DNA of 64,000 bases from Dryomyza anilis (taxonomy: Eukaryota > Arthropoda > Insecta > Diptera > Dryomyzidae), in NCBI GenBank assembly GCA_951804985.1, contig OX638134.1, forward strand, positions 930,001 through 994,000, given 5' to 3'. Shown here in pieces: positions 49,651-62,060 of this stretch. The position numbers and the translations under genes were made by a program. The notes beneath the pieces were generated by a model. The model was not told the origin of the DNA and did no database searches. It saw nothing but the letters and a program-made list of their open reading frames with translations. How positions within the stretch are numbered: position 1 is the first letter of the stretch; each line of letters begins with the position of its first letter.

Positions 49651-52600
49651 TAAAAACATATTTATGACATTGTAATAAATATAAAAAGTGGATAAAATAT
49701 CTGGTTAAATTTTATATTTTTCACCACCAAAATTTTAAATTTGGATAATAAAAAAAGAGCAATTTTTAACTTTTTGACACATTTTTTTTTTGCAATTTTT
49801 CGTTGCTTGTATCGTCTTTGCCAATTTTTGTTTATTCGTTTACTCTATGCCCTGTGTGTGCAACCTGTCCAAATCTGACGCAACGCGCGCAAATATTGAC
49901 AAACAACTCAAGTTGGCGTCAATTGCGTTGATGCGTTCGGTGCTACTGCCAAAAGTGTTTATTAAGTTTTCGCAGTGGCAACAAAGATTGTCTTCTATAT
50001 GTTTGTCTGTCTGTCTATCAAGTTGACAGCTATTGTCGAGACAAACAGACGAAAAAAAGAGAGAGACAGCTATCAAACGTATCCACACGCAAAAGAGATA
50101 GCGACAGCACTAAACGAAAGCTGCTTAAAGCAGCTCCTGATTGTGTATGTGTGTGTGTGAGTGTCTAAAAGTATGCAATTGAATTTAGAGCAAATAAATA
50201 AAGCGCACTTTCAGGCGCAAAGCAAATAAGAATTCGACATACTTTGTAAACTCAATAAAAACGCCAAAAAAAAAACAAAATATACGCTAAATTGAAAAAA
50301 GGTAACACATTTTCAGGCAACATTGTAAGCCAAATAGAGCGGTTTTATAGAGCATACTTTTAGGTGTCTTTATTAATTAGCAATGCATGCGTTATTTCGT
50401 AGCATAACTTGAGACGGCCTACTTATAAAACTGAAAGTTTTGATATTTTTTGCGGCACTTAATAATTAACACTTGCTGCTGCATATTTCTAGGCATTGGC
50501 GGAAAAAAGGCAAGCAATCATGTAATAAAGCTCGCATAAATTCGTTGCATATCTTTAGGCATGACTTTTATTGCATTTGCCGTGCGATAGCTGGCCGCAA
50601 CACTGCGGCTTTGACTACGTCGCATAATCCGCGGCGTGCAAATTTTGCAACACGCCAAAGTCGTCGACGAGCGTCGACGGCGCATTAAAAATAATAATTA
50701 CAAGTTGAGTCAAAGAACGAACGCAGCAAAAGACGGACAGACAAAAAGCTGAAATTGTGCTGCAAAAATAGTCTAAAATTTCATTGTGGCTGCTTTTAAC
50801 CGCACGAAATAATCTGCGGCACAGCGTTGGCATTGAAGCCTTACAAGTCAGGGCAGAACAGTGCAGAGAGAGACATGGTGTAGCGCCAAAGCAAGGATAA
50901 CAAGGCGAATGCATAATGAAAGGATGTTGCCTGTGGGGCAGGAGGTAAAAATATCATATTTTCCGCGGATTAAATTTAGCCGCAGTTGACGTTGCGACGC
51001 GCTATTTGAGGGTGGCCGGCTTTGATTATGCTGCTGATGATGATGATGCTGAAAATTCCAGCAATTACAACAAAACGCAACACAAAGGCAACACTACAAT
51101 GATAATAATAATCATAAGTTGGCAACAAAATGTAGTAGTTGAATAAAATAATAAAATGTAAAATGCAAATTTCATTGCCGCTTTTTAGGCGTCTGCTGCT
51201 GCTGCTGATGCTGCAAAGCTAACGTCTGGCTTGATTACAGCGATTATTAACGACTGAGTGGTGGCGCAACTCAGTCACAGTGCTCATCGTCGCCCTCAAC
51301 TGCAAATCTTTGTAAGTTTTATTTTTTATTTTTCATTTTGTCGTTGAAAATTTCGGCGTTGCTCTAAGCCTATAAATAGGCTTACAATTTTCAATGCCAA
51401 TGCTTGCGAAATTTATTATATGCGCCGACAACTCTACTCCGCATTGGAACGCATTTGAATATCAAATTGAGCGCCAACGAAAATTTATAGAGGCGCTGAA
51501 TTTTATTTTATATTTTATTTTCGAGGTTTTGTGTTTTTTTTATTTTATTATTTTTCTTTTTTTTTTATTATTTTTCGCTTGTTAATTTTCTGGCTGTCTT
51601 TTGCAATTTGGAGCGCGCGTTGGCAGCCATCTTTAATTTTGCTTTTGACTCCTAGTTGTATGCAGTGAAATATGGTATGTATTATATGCGCATATAAAGT
51701 GCTGGCTGTAGTGGCGAAGTGTGTTGCATACTTTTTGGCGTATTTTCGAAATGCAAACAAATTGGATTTTCGCAGGCAGCGCCAGCCAACAAAAAAGCAG
51801 CAGGAGTAGCAGAATTTTACAGTCGAGTGAAAATTTACAATTTTATGTAATAATTTAAAGTTGCGCCTAATAAAGCTGCTGCCTTTTATATAAAAACGTA
51901 GTAGATTGTGGGCGGCAAACAATAAACTTTTATTTATTGAGTGAATTTGCTTTTATTGTGCGAATTTATAGTAAAAAGAATAATACATAATTTTAGGCAG
52001 CTGCAAAAAAATATAAATTGTTGCAACATACTTTTAGGGTGCACTGCTAAAATGTTATTGATCAAAATATATTAATAAAATGATAAAAACATAAATTGAA
52101 GCATACTTTTAAGAAACTGCAGGGAATTTTAATTTTTAAAGCATACTTTTAGGAATTTTCGATTTATCAAAGTTGTAGAAAAAGCACTGATTTTTAAATC
52201 TTAATCGAAAGTGAAAAATATTAAAAATAAAGGTGAAAAATTAAAAAAAAAAATCAAACTTTAAAGCATACTTTGAGGAAACTGCATAGTAAAATTAAAT
52301 TTTTCCAAAATTTAGCCTTATCAAAGTTTGTGCAAAAGTCACCTAATTTATGCGCCTTAATCCAAAGTGAAAAGTATATAAAACATAGAAAGCATAACAC
52401 GTGAGCAGCTTTGCACAGTACGTATTTGATATGCGCGGCTAGCTGTCAACCTGACAACTACTGACAGACCACAAAATTATTCCTGACACCTAGGTGGTAG
52501 GGTGTTTGTTGCTTATTTTGTGCGTGTCGCCAACATATATCATTGGAATTTTGTTAGATGTTTGCAATAACTTTCTTAATTTTGTCACGGGCTATATACT

Positions 52601-53274
52601 TTAAGGCAAAATACGTAACTTGGTGGTTGCCAACTTTTAGGCGCAAACACTAATTCCACGCGGCTTTGCTATGAGAGTCACGTGTGCAAGGCGGCAGCAG
52701 CTTAGTCAGAACTGTCCGAATGTAGAAAAAGTTGTGCTGCCCTAAAGTATGCAGTGTTTTGTTAAATATGTTTTTTTTATAGCTTCAGACTTACTAGAAG
52801 TTGCTTTAAAGCCATAATTGCGTTAGTTACTATAAACTTGCAGTTTGCTGTGCGCCTAAAAGTAGGCAATGTTATTTTGTGTGTGCTGTGAATAATACTT
52901 CTTCTTTGCGTGCTACTTCTTTGTGTCACGATTTGTGAAATCACAAAAGAAAACACATTTGAAATGCACAGTTGGTTGGCACCAAAATGTCACTCAATCA
53001 TGTGCTGTGCGTGCCTAAAAGTAGGCTTTAACTTTTTAGTATATTTTAAATTTAAACTTAAATGGCATATGTTGCAAATAGTTATGTTGTAGGTATTTAC
53101 AAAAAACTACGTTGGCACATAATGTTTGTTAATATTATTTTCAGATGAAACAGAAAGTACATTGATGCTACAAAGTATGCAACGTTTTAAAGCAAAAAGC
53201 GTTAATAAACATGCACAGATTTTAAACCATCTTTAGGTCACAATTAAGTGTCACAAAGGTGTTTTATAATAATA
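49651..53274. other. Mostly unique intronic DNA, rich in the 14-bp motif
   Basis: GCATACTTTTAGGC-like words with at most one mismatch occur at 50163, 50352, 51726, 52141, 52854 and 53013. Weaker ones lie at 50481, 50547, 51985, 52026, 52101, 52266, 52739 and 53167. A CpG-richer patch lies at 50580-50690. A 20-bp palindrome containing a TATA-like word lies at 51365-51384. No exon recognised. Confidence 0.5.
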
Positions 53275-53451
53275 TTAACCCATTAACGGTCAAGAGCAAA
53301 AATATAAAATTCAATAAAATAGAAAAGAACACTAAATATACAGAATACGTTCTCATTGTAGCACAGAATTCTTTGTCGTATTTTCAAATAAATCATAAAT
53401 GCACGAAATACAGTTGACCTCATTTGGTTCCAATAGGCATATAAGGGTTAA
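53275..53451. mobile_element. Short TTAA-flanked piggyBac-type element (177 bp)
   Basis: Begins TTAACCCATTAACGG and ends ATAAGGGTTAA, so TTAA plus CCC...GGG ends with short inverted repeats (TTAACCC-TTA with one mismatch). The left 12 bp are identical to the elements at 8.81 and 63.24 kb; the interior is shorter and not obviously homologous, so it may be a deletion derivative or a different family. Confidence 0.5.
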
Positions 53452-54539
53452 ATTAGAAAAGACACATACAATGCATTCAGAGAGAATGAGTCACATAATT
53501 GGCTGCGGCCTACACATTAAGGGTCGCCTCACGTTGATATTAACACAGAGACACTATATGACACAGCGCCATCTATCTTTGAACTTTGGCGCTTAAAGCC
53601 GCCCCTACTAGAAATTAACACAGAGATAGAAAGAGAGTGTCAAGCGGCGTCGTCGTCGTGTGCTTAACCTGCTTTCGCAAAAGGTGCTTGACATGACGTC
53701 GCATGGCACTCACCTCTTACCCTCACTCTGTGAAGCGCTCATCGCGCTCATTTGCAGTCACACTGACAGCTACTTAAACCTACAATTTCTACAACTGTCC
53801 TTGTCTAGTTTGCTACTACTACTACTTTCTTTTTTTGTTTGTTATCGCCCACTGCGGTCGGTTGTTCTGCTCTGTGGTATTAGAGTCGTTGCTCCGGCGG
53901 CGTCTACGCCGTTTGTGTAAAAAGGAATTAAATTTTTATTTAGATCCTCCACGCTCTCATCCCCAGGCCATGGGCCAAGTGCAGCTAGCGTATTTTAGGT
54001 TAACTCTTGAAAAAATTTACTAGCTCGTGGGGCCAGTTAACAAAGGCAAGTAAGGGTTGCCATAAAAAAAAGTAGTAGTAGTGGTTGCTAGTGCTACTAG
54101 GTTCTAGTAGTAGACATTGTGCACTTAAGTAGTAAATGTCTCGTGTGTTTACATAAACCAACTATTGTTGTTGCTGTTGCAAAAAGGATACAAAGGAAAA
54201 AATCTATCTTTTTTTATTGTTGCTTTATTTTGCAGTTGAGTGCTTAACTGTAAAGCGCACCCATACAAACAGACGAATGGATGGACACTTACATACTACA
54301 TTCTGCAATAAGTGGCTTTTGCAATGCGATTTCAATGCAATTTTACTAGAAGTTTTTTCATTTTTTTCATTTTTCGCTTTGTTGCTATTGTATTTTGTTG
54401 TTACAGAGAGCTTATATAGTTAGTTTTACTTTTTGACTTTTTTAAGTTGGCAAATTTTAAAAATGTTGAAAATTTTTAGAAAAATTAATTTTTGTTTATT
54501 TTTTTGCTACATTTTATATAACTGATATTTTTTGCAATT
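53452..54539. other. GC-richer intronic block, then simple repeats
   Basis: 53.5-53.95 kb is GC-richer, with a CTCF-like core at 53565 and a CGTCGTCGTCG run at 53648. A GTAGTAGTAG run lies at 54072-54080. ORFs at 53399-53596 and 53660-54023 have no domain. Confidence 0.45.
53565..53574 (-). promoter_or_regulatory. Candidate CTCF site (AGATGGCGCT, inverted)
   Basis: Plus strand AGCGCCATCT, reverse complement AGATGGCGCT, fits the fly CTCF core AGRTGGCGCY. Sits in a GC-richer block. Confidence 0.35.
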
Positions 54540-55225
54540 TTTTCTCTTATTTTTAGTGCTTTTTCTACTACTTTTCTATAGCTTTAACTACTTTTTTTGA
54601 TTTGTACTATTTTGAAATATTATTTTCTACTACTCATTTTTACTACTATTACTAGTATCAATTATTTCCAACTAAATTTTTATACGAAAAACAAATTTTT
54701 TACTGCTATTTTATACTTTTATTTTTATACTACTATTTTTTAATACTTTTTCCTAATACCAAATTTTTTATTATGAATATTAAAATTATTTTTTCTTTAC
54801 AAATATAGCAAATTTTTGCTATATTTGTTTTTTTTTCTATATTTTTATGGATATATTTAATTATGCTTGTTTCAAACTAGTTTTTAAAAGGCTATTTTGC
54901 AATATGCTTTTTTAATACTATTTTGTGATACTAATTTTTACTATTATTTTATAGTCCTTTTTCTACTACTGTTAATCACTAATATTTTTCACTACTGCTT
55001 TTCAATATTATCTTTAACTATTATTTTCTAATACTATTTATATTATTTTTTTTACTACTATTTTGCACTACCAAAATATTTTTTATTAGTATTATACAGT
55101 ATTATTTTATAATTCTATTTTCCACTACTATTTTCCACTACTATTTTCTACTACTTTTTCTACTACTTTTTCTGCTACTATTTCTACTACTATTTTTCAC
55201 TACTATTTTACTAATATTTTTCAAG
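54540..55225. repeat. TACTACTTTTT array, upstream-intron copy
   Basis: Degenerate CTACTATTTTT units on the plus strand, most regular at 55120-55215. Same orientation as the 42.7-44.6 kb array and opposite to that at 48.7 kb. Confidence 0.75.
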
Positions 55226-58200
55226 TTTGAGAGTGCAAATCTAATATAAGACCATAAAATTTCAGTCATTTTTTCTCAAAGAACTTGAAATAAATACTGC
55301 TTGTACGCTTAAAAAGCGTCTAGCAGCACCAAATACATTTTATATGCTCATATTTCATAGTCTTTACACTGGCACTGCTCTGCATTTTAATAACACACTC
55401 GCTCATTTGTTGCTACTTGGCTGTTTCATTTCATTTCATTTTGTTTTGTTCTGTTTTGCTTTCTTTGGCTTCGAGTGGAAAATCGTTTAACCTAGATTTT
55501 TCTGGAAAATTTCTATACAAATAAAGACGTATTAAATGCAACCTTGTGCATTGTTGCCATTGTTGTTACTGCATTGTTAAAGCATTTGCGTTGCTTTTAA
55601 GCCCCGAGTGTTTTAAGTAAATCTTTTAAAATATTTATTATTTTTAGTACATACTACTTTTCTCAAGAGTAGCTTTAAAATTAAATTTATTTGAGTATGT
55701 AAATTATTTCGAAAGCAAAACTTTGCATTTAATGCATTCTTTTTTTTTTATTACATTTCAACTTTAAAATAATAAAAAGCATAGAAAACGAAAAAAATGA
55801 CTTTGGCCAAACACTTGAAAAATAGCTGCCCTTTAAATGAAGCAGTTTTATGCAAATAACTTTTGCTCTTGAAATTGAGAACCGCACGGAATGTGATACT
55901 CACCCCCCAGACAGACGCAGGAGTAAAACTTTTAAATGAGCTGCAGCATTGCAGAAAGCAAAAAAAAACTTAATAAAAAAGGAAATAAAAATAATAAAAA
56001 AGTAAAAAAAAATACAAAAAAATATATTAAGAAAAGCAAAGAAAACGCAGCGCAACTTTTCCCCCGAGCAATGTCAGCCGAAAATATAGTGAAAAATTAC
56101 GCTGTGCGGCTGGCAGACTTTACGACTCTCAAAAGTGTTGTAAAAACAAGACTAATACAAAAAGTAGTAAAGCATTAACGAACAAAAAAAAAAGGAAAGA
56201 AAAAAATCAAATTTTTAATAAAAGCAGATTTAGTAGAAACGCAGAAAATGTTCAATATGAAAGTTTAAAGCTTTAAATGTGGTGTATTTTCGAGGAGTTA
56301 TATTCCATATTAAAAGTCAATATATAAAATCAAATGGTACAAAATCCTGCCAAACGAAATTCAACTTTCATACAAAATCCATTTAAATTATTAATTTCAA
56401 TAATGATTCTAAGAAAAAGTAATATTTAAAAGTCATTTCTAAGAACAAAATAATTAAAATTCAAAATTTTCCTTTTTTAAAAACAAAAACAAAATTATCT
56501 TTTTAAGGATCAAATTTACTAAATAATTCATTTGAATTTTATCTGTTTGGCACAGGCACTTTTTGTATAATCTGCAGCAAGTGCTGCTTCCTCGGCTACT
56601 ACTTCATTTCTACCTCTTCTACGTCTTGTCGTCTGCTTCTTTTCCTCGCTTTTTACTTCTACCTGTCATAACTCGCCGCATTACTTACTCCACTTTAATT
56701 TGCTCTTTAATGAAGGAACTAAAATGCTCTTAAGTATGAAAATTAACTGCTGCTTGATATGAAGAGCCCGTCGACCGTCGGCACACAACAATGTTGGCGA
56801 CATTCGCGTCGCACCACACCGTACAACTTACGCCTATTAGGTGAGGCGCCGAACAGTAGTCCGAAGGAGTAGTCAGAGCAATCGGTGGCATTGGTGCAAG
56901 TAGTAGTTTGCAGTGCAAAGTAGCTGCGTCGTCTTGACGTCGAGTGGCAGCACAAATAATAAATAAAACGAGAAACATAAATACAGCCGAAGCCTGCAAC
57001 TCGTTGAAGACTGAGGACAAACACGAGGACGAAGACGAGCATGAGACCGACGAACGTCGAACCACTTCAAGAGCAATCATTAAAAAAAATAAAAAAATAG
57101 AGTGGCTCAACAAAATTGCAGAAAAAAAAGAACTAAAAAGTAATGAAAAAATAATATAAAAAAATATATAATAAACAAGAAAAACACACAATAAACGTAG
57201 AAAAACTCTGCATAGAACATTTTGCGGCGGAAAAGCATTGTTTGTCGTTGGAAAACTTGCAAAGTCTTTGATGGGGGTTAAAAGCTATGCGGTTCATGAG
57301 GGGGTGCACACAAAACATGAAATGATGAAATAAAAAAATTATCGTATTTATGCATTAAAATTGTACGTGTTTTTATTTGGAATTTCAAATATTGCGGCAA
57401 AGTTTTTGTGTGATCTTTGCTAGCAGCAGCACCAGACGGCATAATTAGCTTAAAAGCTTTTTTCGTGCAAACAACTCTGGGGCTTGCGTTGGTGTTGTTT
57501 GATGGCTTCAAATTGTTGAAATATCGTATATGAATTTTTAAAAATACTAAAGCGATGTGAAAAATTCATATAAAAACCCTATGAAAATTTAAAGCTTTTA
57601 ACTAAATACAGCGTTTGATGCATTTTATAGCAGACAAACATATTTATGCTATATATAGAGATTCTAATCGTTGGCAAATTTTTCTTTAAAGGAATTTTTT
57701 CAATTATTTTTCAAGTCCAGCAACAGCGTGCAATTAATTATCGTAAAAATGGCGACCATCTGAAATGCCACACATGCTTGTTGCTGCTGTTGTTGCTGCC
57801 GTGGCACCAAAATTGGCCAAAAACTGCAGCTCATCGTTTAACGAGGCACACCGCACAATCTGCGCTTTAAAATCTAAATGCTGCAGCTGTATTTGGCTCG
57901 AAAGGTAAGAAATTGGCTAATAAGAAGCGGTCGCAGCCAAAGTTAAAGAAAATTGCTAAATTTTGATAGAGCAATATTTAAGTGCTGGGCTCTTTGAACG
58001 GACAACAATTTCGTAAAAGTAGTCGGTAATAAAGGATGAAGAAGGCTAAGAAAAGATAAGCTATTAGTTGCTGCGGCTGCTACTGCTCTTGTTGGTTGCG
58101 TGGGCTACAGTAAAAGCAGTAACGAGGCAATATTATGGTTGCTGTGCTGTAAGGTTGTTTTATGTTGTGTATTGTTAATACAAAAAAGAAGCTCTTTTTT

Positions 58201-58257
58201 AGAATCTCAAGGCTTTTTAAAAAGTTTAACATTTTTAAAAGCGTAATTAGCAAAAAG
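55226..58257. other. Unique intronic DNA
   Basis: Mostly AT-rich. A GC-richer block at 56.75-57.06 kb is described separately. The basic Lys/Asn-rich ORF at 55936-56178 is poly-A-driven and lacks splice context. CTG/TTG runs lie near 57780 and 58070. Confidence 0.45.
56832..57042 (-). other. Candidate alternative first exon (speculative)
   Basis: On the minus strand this GC-richer block ends at a perfect GTAAGT donor (56831-56826). A frame starting at ATG 57042 stays open to the donor with one base left over, matching the phase of the Ten-m exon acceptor. Its first residues, MLVFVLVFVLS, are hydrophobic. A TCAGTC initiator-like word (57014-57009) lies downstream of that ATG, so the two cannot both be used for coding. 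Three minus frames are open here and a plus frame is open over 56944-57159, so openness alone means little. Confidence 0.2.
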
Positions 58258-58490
58258 TTTTTTTTGAAAGCTTTTAAGAAAGCTTAACGTTTTTTAAGAA
58301 AGCTTAAGGCTTTTAAGAAAGCTTAAAGCTTTTAAGAAAGCTTAAAGCTTTTAAGAAAGCTTAAGGCTTTAAGGAAATCTTAAGAAAGCTTAAAGCTTTT
58401 AAGAAAGCTTAAAGCTTTTAAGAAAGCTTTTCATAAATTTTAGAGCTATTAAGAAAGATTATAGCTTTTAAGAAAGCTCAAAATATTTAA
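58258..58490. repeat. 19-bp AAGCTT repeat array 1
   Basis: About 11 copies of GCTTAAAGCTTTTAAGAAA, each with one or two HindIII (AAGCTT) words and near-palindromic symmetry (CTTAAAGCTTTTAAG). Confidence 0.85.
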
Positions 58491-61400
58491 AGGTACTTTT
58501 AAATCATTTCTTTGGCTGTAAGACACAATTGAGCATAAGTTAAGGAGACAATGAACAATGAACAATGAGGATGATGATCATGATATGAAAATGATGATCG
58601 TCGAGGGTGTTTTATTTGTATGTCATACACGCTTTAATAAGTAATAACACATGCTTGATGCGAATTTAAACCCATGGAGTCGTCATACAGCAGAAGAGCA
58701 GAAAAGTAACATGGCGAAACAGAGCAACAGATGGTGCAGGTGAAGCAGCGGTACGCATAACTAAGGTGGATGACGTGAAGCAGACTTCGATGTGGCCGCA
58801 AGCCGGACGCACGATTCGCGATCCCGACCACCTTCATCCACAAACTCAGCATCTTCTCTATAAATTTTTTCAACATGATTGCAATAAAAAAAGGGGCTGG
58901 ATTGCATGCAGTTGCAATTGAGTTGAAATAGTTCTTTTTTTTGTTGTTGTGTACCTTAAATGTAGCCCAAGATGTTGCTGAGGAGGAAGAAGAAGGAGCG
59001 GCCGGGTCGACTCCGTCGCATTATTGCGGATGTGTTCAGTGCGCAGAGCGCATGTGTAGCATATTGCATGGCATTGTTGTACACGATGGATGGATGTTGT
59101 CGTTGAATTCTTGCAATTCGTTCGTTCTTTAGTATTTCCGCGTGGGGGTCATTTGCAAGATTTTTATATGCTGATTAGACGATGTAGACGACGAAAAAAT
59201 GCAAGGAGACCTCATGCATAAATGTTGAATTATTATTGCTGTAGTGGTTGTAGGCGGTATTTTGCATCGCATGTTTATTATTTGCTTGTTAATGAAGTGC
59301 ATTACAATTGCTTATTGTGGCTGTTTACGAGTTTATGCTTTTCACTGAAGAGCAATAATTGAATCAAGTGGGCAGCAAGTGCAAAAAAACACATTTATCT
59401 TGATCATGATCAAGAGTAAATTTTGTTATAATTTAAAAAAGATATATAACATAAATTTTGAAAATTATAAATTAGCGCAATTTATGCTCAATTGAAAAAT
59501 TATGAAAAAAGCTGCGTTTCAATTCATTATTTTTTAACTTTGAAAATATTGTGAATGAAATCGATTTTTTAAAAACAGTTTTTTTCAAAGTTGAATTTCA
59601 TATTTAAGCTTTAAAAATATTAAAGTTTTTTAAATATTTTTAATTAATTTTTTACAAGCCTCATTGTTTTTATTAGTGAACAAGCGCTAATATAATTAGA
59701 AAAATGTGCAAAATCCTGCAACAGCATAACAAGCTGTCATTTAAAATGTCAAGCACAGAAAAAGCTGCGCTCTTGCAGCGTCCTTCTCCAATTCTCACTG
59801 GCCTGCTTGTTCTACGGTGCCATTCATTGTAATTTCTGTCGTTGTGTCCTGGCGCTGTTTATTAAATTGTGTCATAATTCAATTTAAATTTGTTTTTGTG
59901 GTCAACCGCAATGCGCCATTTTTTGATGCTGAGCTTTTTGCCGCCATTGTTCGTTCATGCTGCTGCGCTGCTGCTTGTTGTGTTATGCGCTTTTGTGGTT
60001 CAAATGGTTTTTTTTTTATTTTTTGCTATTGTCAACAAATTTTTAGTCACCTTTTTACGTATTTTTTGCTGTTTTTATAAATTATGTTTTGTTGTTTGGC
60101 AAATACATTTCTACGTTTTTTTTTCAATTATTTAGGTGAAAGAAACTAACGTGCCTAATGCCTTTGTCCGATTCTTTAGTTAATCGCATGCATTAATGGA
60201 GAATATTTTTCAAATTTTTTACGCAATTCGAATGCTTTCATAATTCAATGCAATTCATTGCAACTTTCACCGCATGCAATCGATTCAGTCAGTGAATGCA
60301 ATCTTGAGAAAATATATTGCTGTCATTAGGCAACAACAATCACGAAAAAATTGTCAACCATTTTGAGGTGATTTTTCTTGTTTCATTTGCATTTATTTCA
60401 AGTTCCAATCAACTGTCAAAAATGATCAATTAAAGCGACTTGTTTCACACATAAACTCCCATAGCGCACTCTCACACCTGCTGCCGTCTGTCTGGTTCGC
60501 TCACTCACTCTGCACTCAATGCATTGTTAGCGCGCGCTCTTTTGTTATGCAAAACTGACATTTCTCCAGTGTCATTTTGACATTTGCGCCCTAAGCATGA
60601 CATTTGCATTTCTACACACAAAACTTTCTATTCAAAAGTTGTCTGTGCTTTTTTTCATATAATTTTCCCTCACTTTTTCACGATTTGTAACTTGATCAAG
60701 TTTTAGCCATTTTTATGGTTTGTTTTACACAGATTTTAATTAATTAAGCATGTGATTTGTTATCAGCTGTCAACGTTGTGACAGTTGTCAGCGTGCCGTA
60801 GCATTTGCATTACGTTGTAACATGTTACGTTGCAGTTTGTCTGTCTTTTTTGTTTTTTTGTTGTTTTTTGTTATTTTAATTTTTAATGTTTTGTTTGGGA
60901 AAATGTTTTTCAAATGAGCCGATAAAATTGTTAATTTTTCAATAAAAATTTATGCAAATCATAGTTATTTTTTTATAAATTTTTGTGTAATATGTGACAA
61001 TCTATGATTTGTTGTTGTAGGCTTAATGAGTTTTTTTGGGAAGTGCATTAATTAAATGCCAGTTAATGGCGCTAATTTATGCATTTTAAATAAGCTTTTG
61101 ATTTGTATTCTGTATTAGTGCTAAAATTATATTAAATATTAATAAAATATTTTAGTTAAATCTGTTTAAAGCGGCATTATGTAGTGGTTTTAAAAAAGAC
61201 TAAAAAATATTAGATAATTGTTGCAGGTGTTTGATTGAGGTTTTAGGTACATAAATTAAAATATTTCGGGTAAATTAAATTTTTTTATTTTATATATTTT
61301 TTTTAATAAAATTTTTAGTAATTAAGATTTTGAATTATTTAAATTGTTTTAATATAAAATTCTTTTCTCCTTTAATTTGTTAGAAAATAATATTTTTTTT

Positions 61401-61639
61401 AAGTTTTTATTTTGAAAAGTTTTTTATTAGTAAAATATTTTTTTGGAAAAATAAATTTTATTTTTTTTTATTTAGAAAAATTATTTTAATTTTTTTCTAA
61501 AAGTGATCATTTTTTTAAACTTTAATAATAATTCTTTTGTTAATTTTCATTTAAATTTTTTTTTGAAAATAATTTTTTCTTTCATTTTTTATATATTTTT
61601 TTTAATTATATATACATTTTTTTCTGATTAAAAAAAAAG
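58491..61639. other. Unique intronic DNA
   Basis: GC-richer patches at 58.63-58.86 and 58.95-59.12 kb carry ORFs (58634-58876 minus, 58941-59132 plus) with no recognisable domain. TGTCA-rich stretches lie at 60.54-60.8 kb. 61.2-61.62 kb is T-rich. Confidence 0.45.
60764..60790. promoter_or_regulatory. CAGCTGTCAA and TGACAGTTGTCA pair
   Basis: CAGCTGTCAA at 60764-60773 and TGACAGTTGTCA at 60779-60790; the latter matches 11 of 12 bases of the TGACAGCTGTCA palindrome. Confidence 0.35.
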
Positions 61640-62060
61640 ATTTTCAAAAAGCTTAAAGCTTTTGAGAAAGCTTAAAGCTTTAAATAATGCTTAAAACTTT
61701 CTTAAAAGCTTACAGCTTTAAAGAAAGCTTTAAGCTTATAAGAAATCTTAAAGCTTATAAGAAAGCTTAAAGCTTTTAAGAAAGCTTTTAATAAAACCTA
61801 AAGCTTTTAAGAAAGCTTAAAGCTTTTAAGAAAGCCGAAAGCTTTTAAGAATGCTTAAAGCTTTTAAGAAAGCTTTAAGCTTTTAAGAAAGCTTAAAGAT
61901 TTTAAGAAACCTTAAAGCGTTTAAGAAAGCTTAAAGCTTTTAAGAAAGATTAAAGCGTTTAAGAAAGCTTTAAGCTTTTAAGAAAGCTGAAAGCTTTTAA
62001 ATAAGCTTTATAAAAGCTTAACGCTTAAAGCTTTTAAGAAAGCCTAAAGCTTTAAAGGTT
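61640..62060. repeat. 19-bp AAGCTT repeat array 2
   Basis: About 20 copies of the same GCTTAAAGCTTTTAAGAAA unit, 3.15 kb from array 1 and in the same orientation. Confidence 0.88.

Noticed and set aside
24443..53026. Reading GCATACTTTTAGGC as 3' splice sites of cryptic or recursive exons
   Set aside because: About half the copies are antisense to the gene, they lack a following GTAAGT, and most lack a pyrimidine tract. Kept only as a possible decoy effect.
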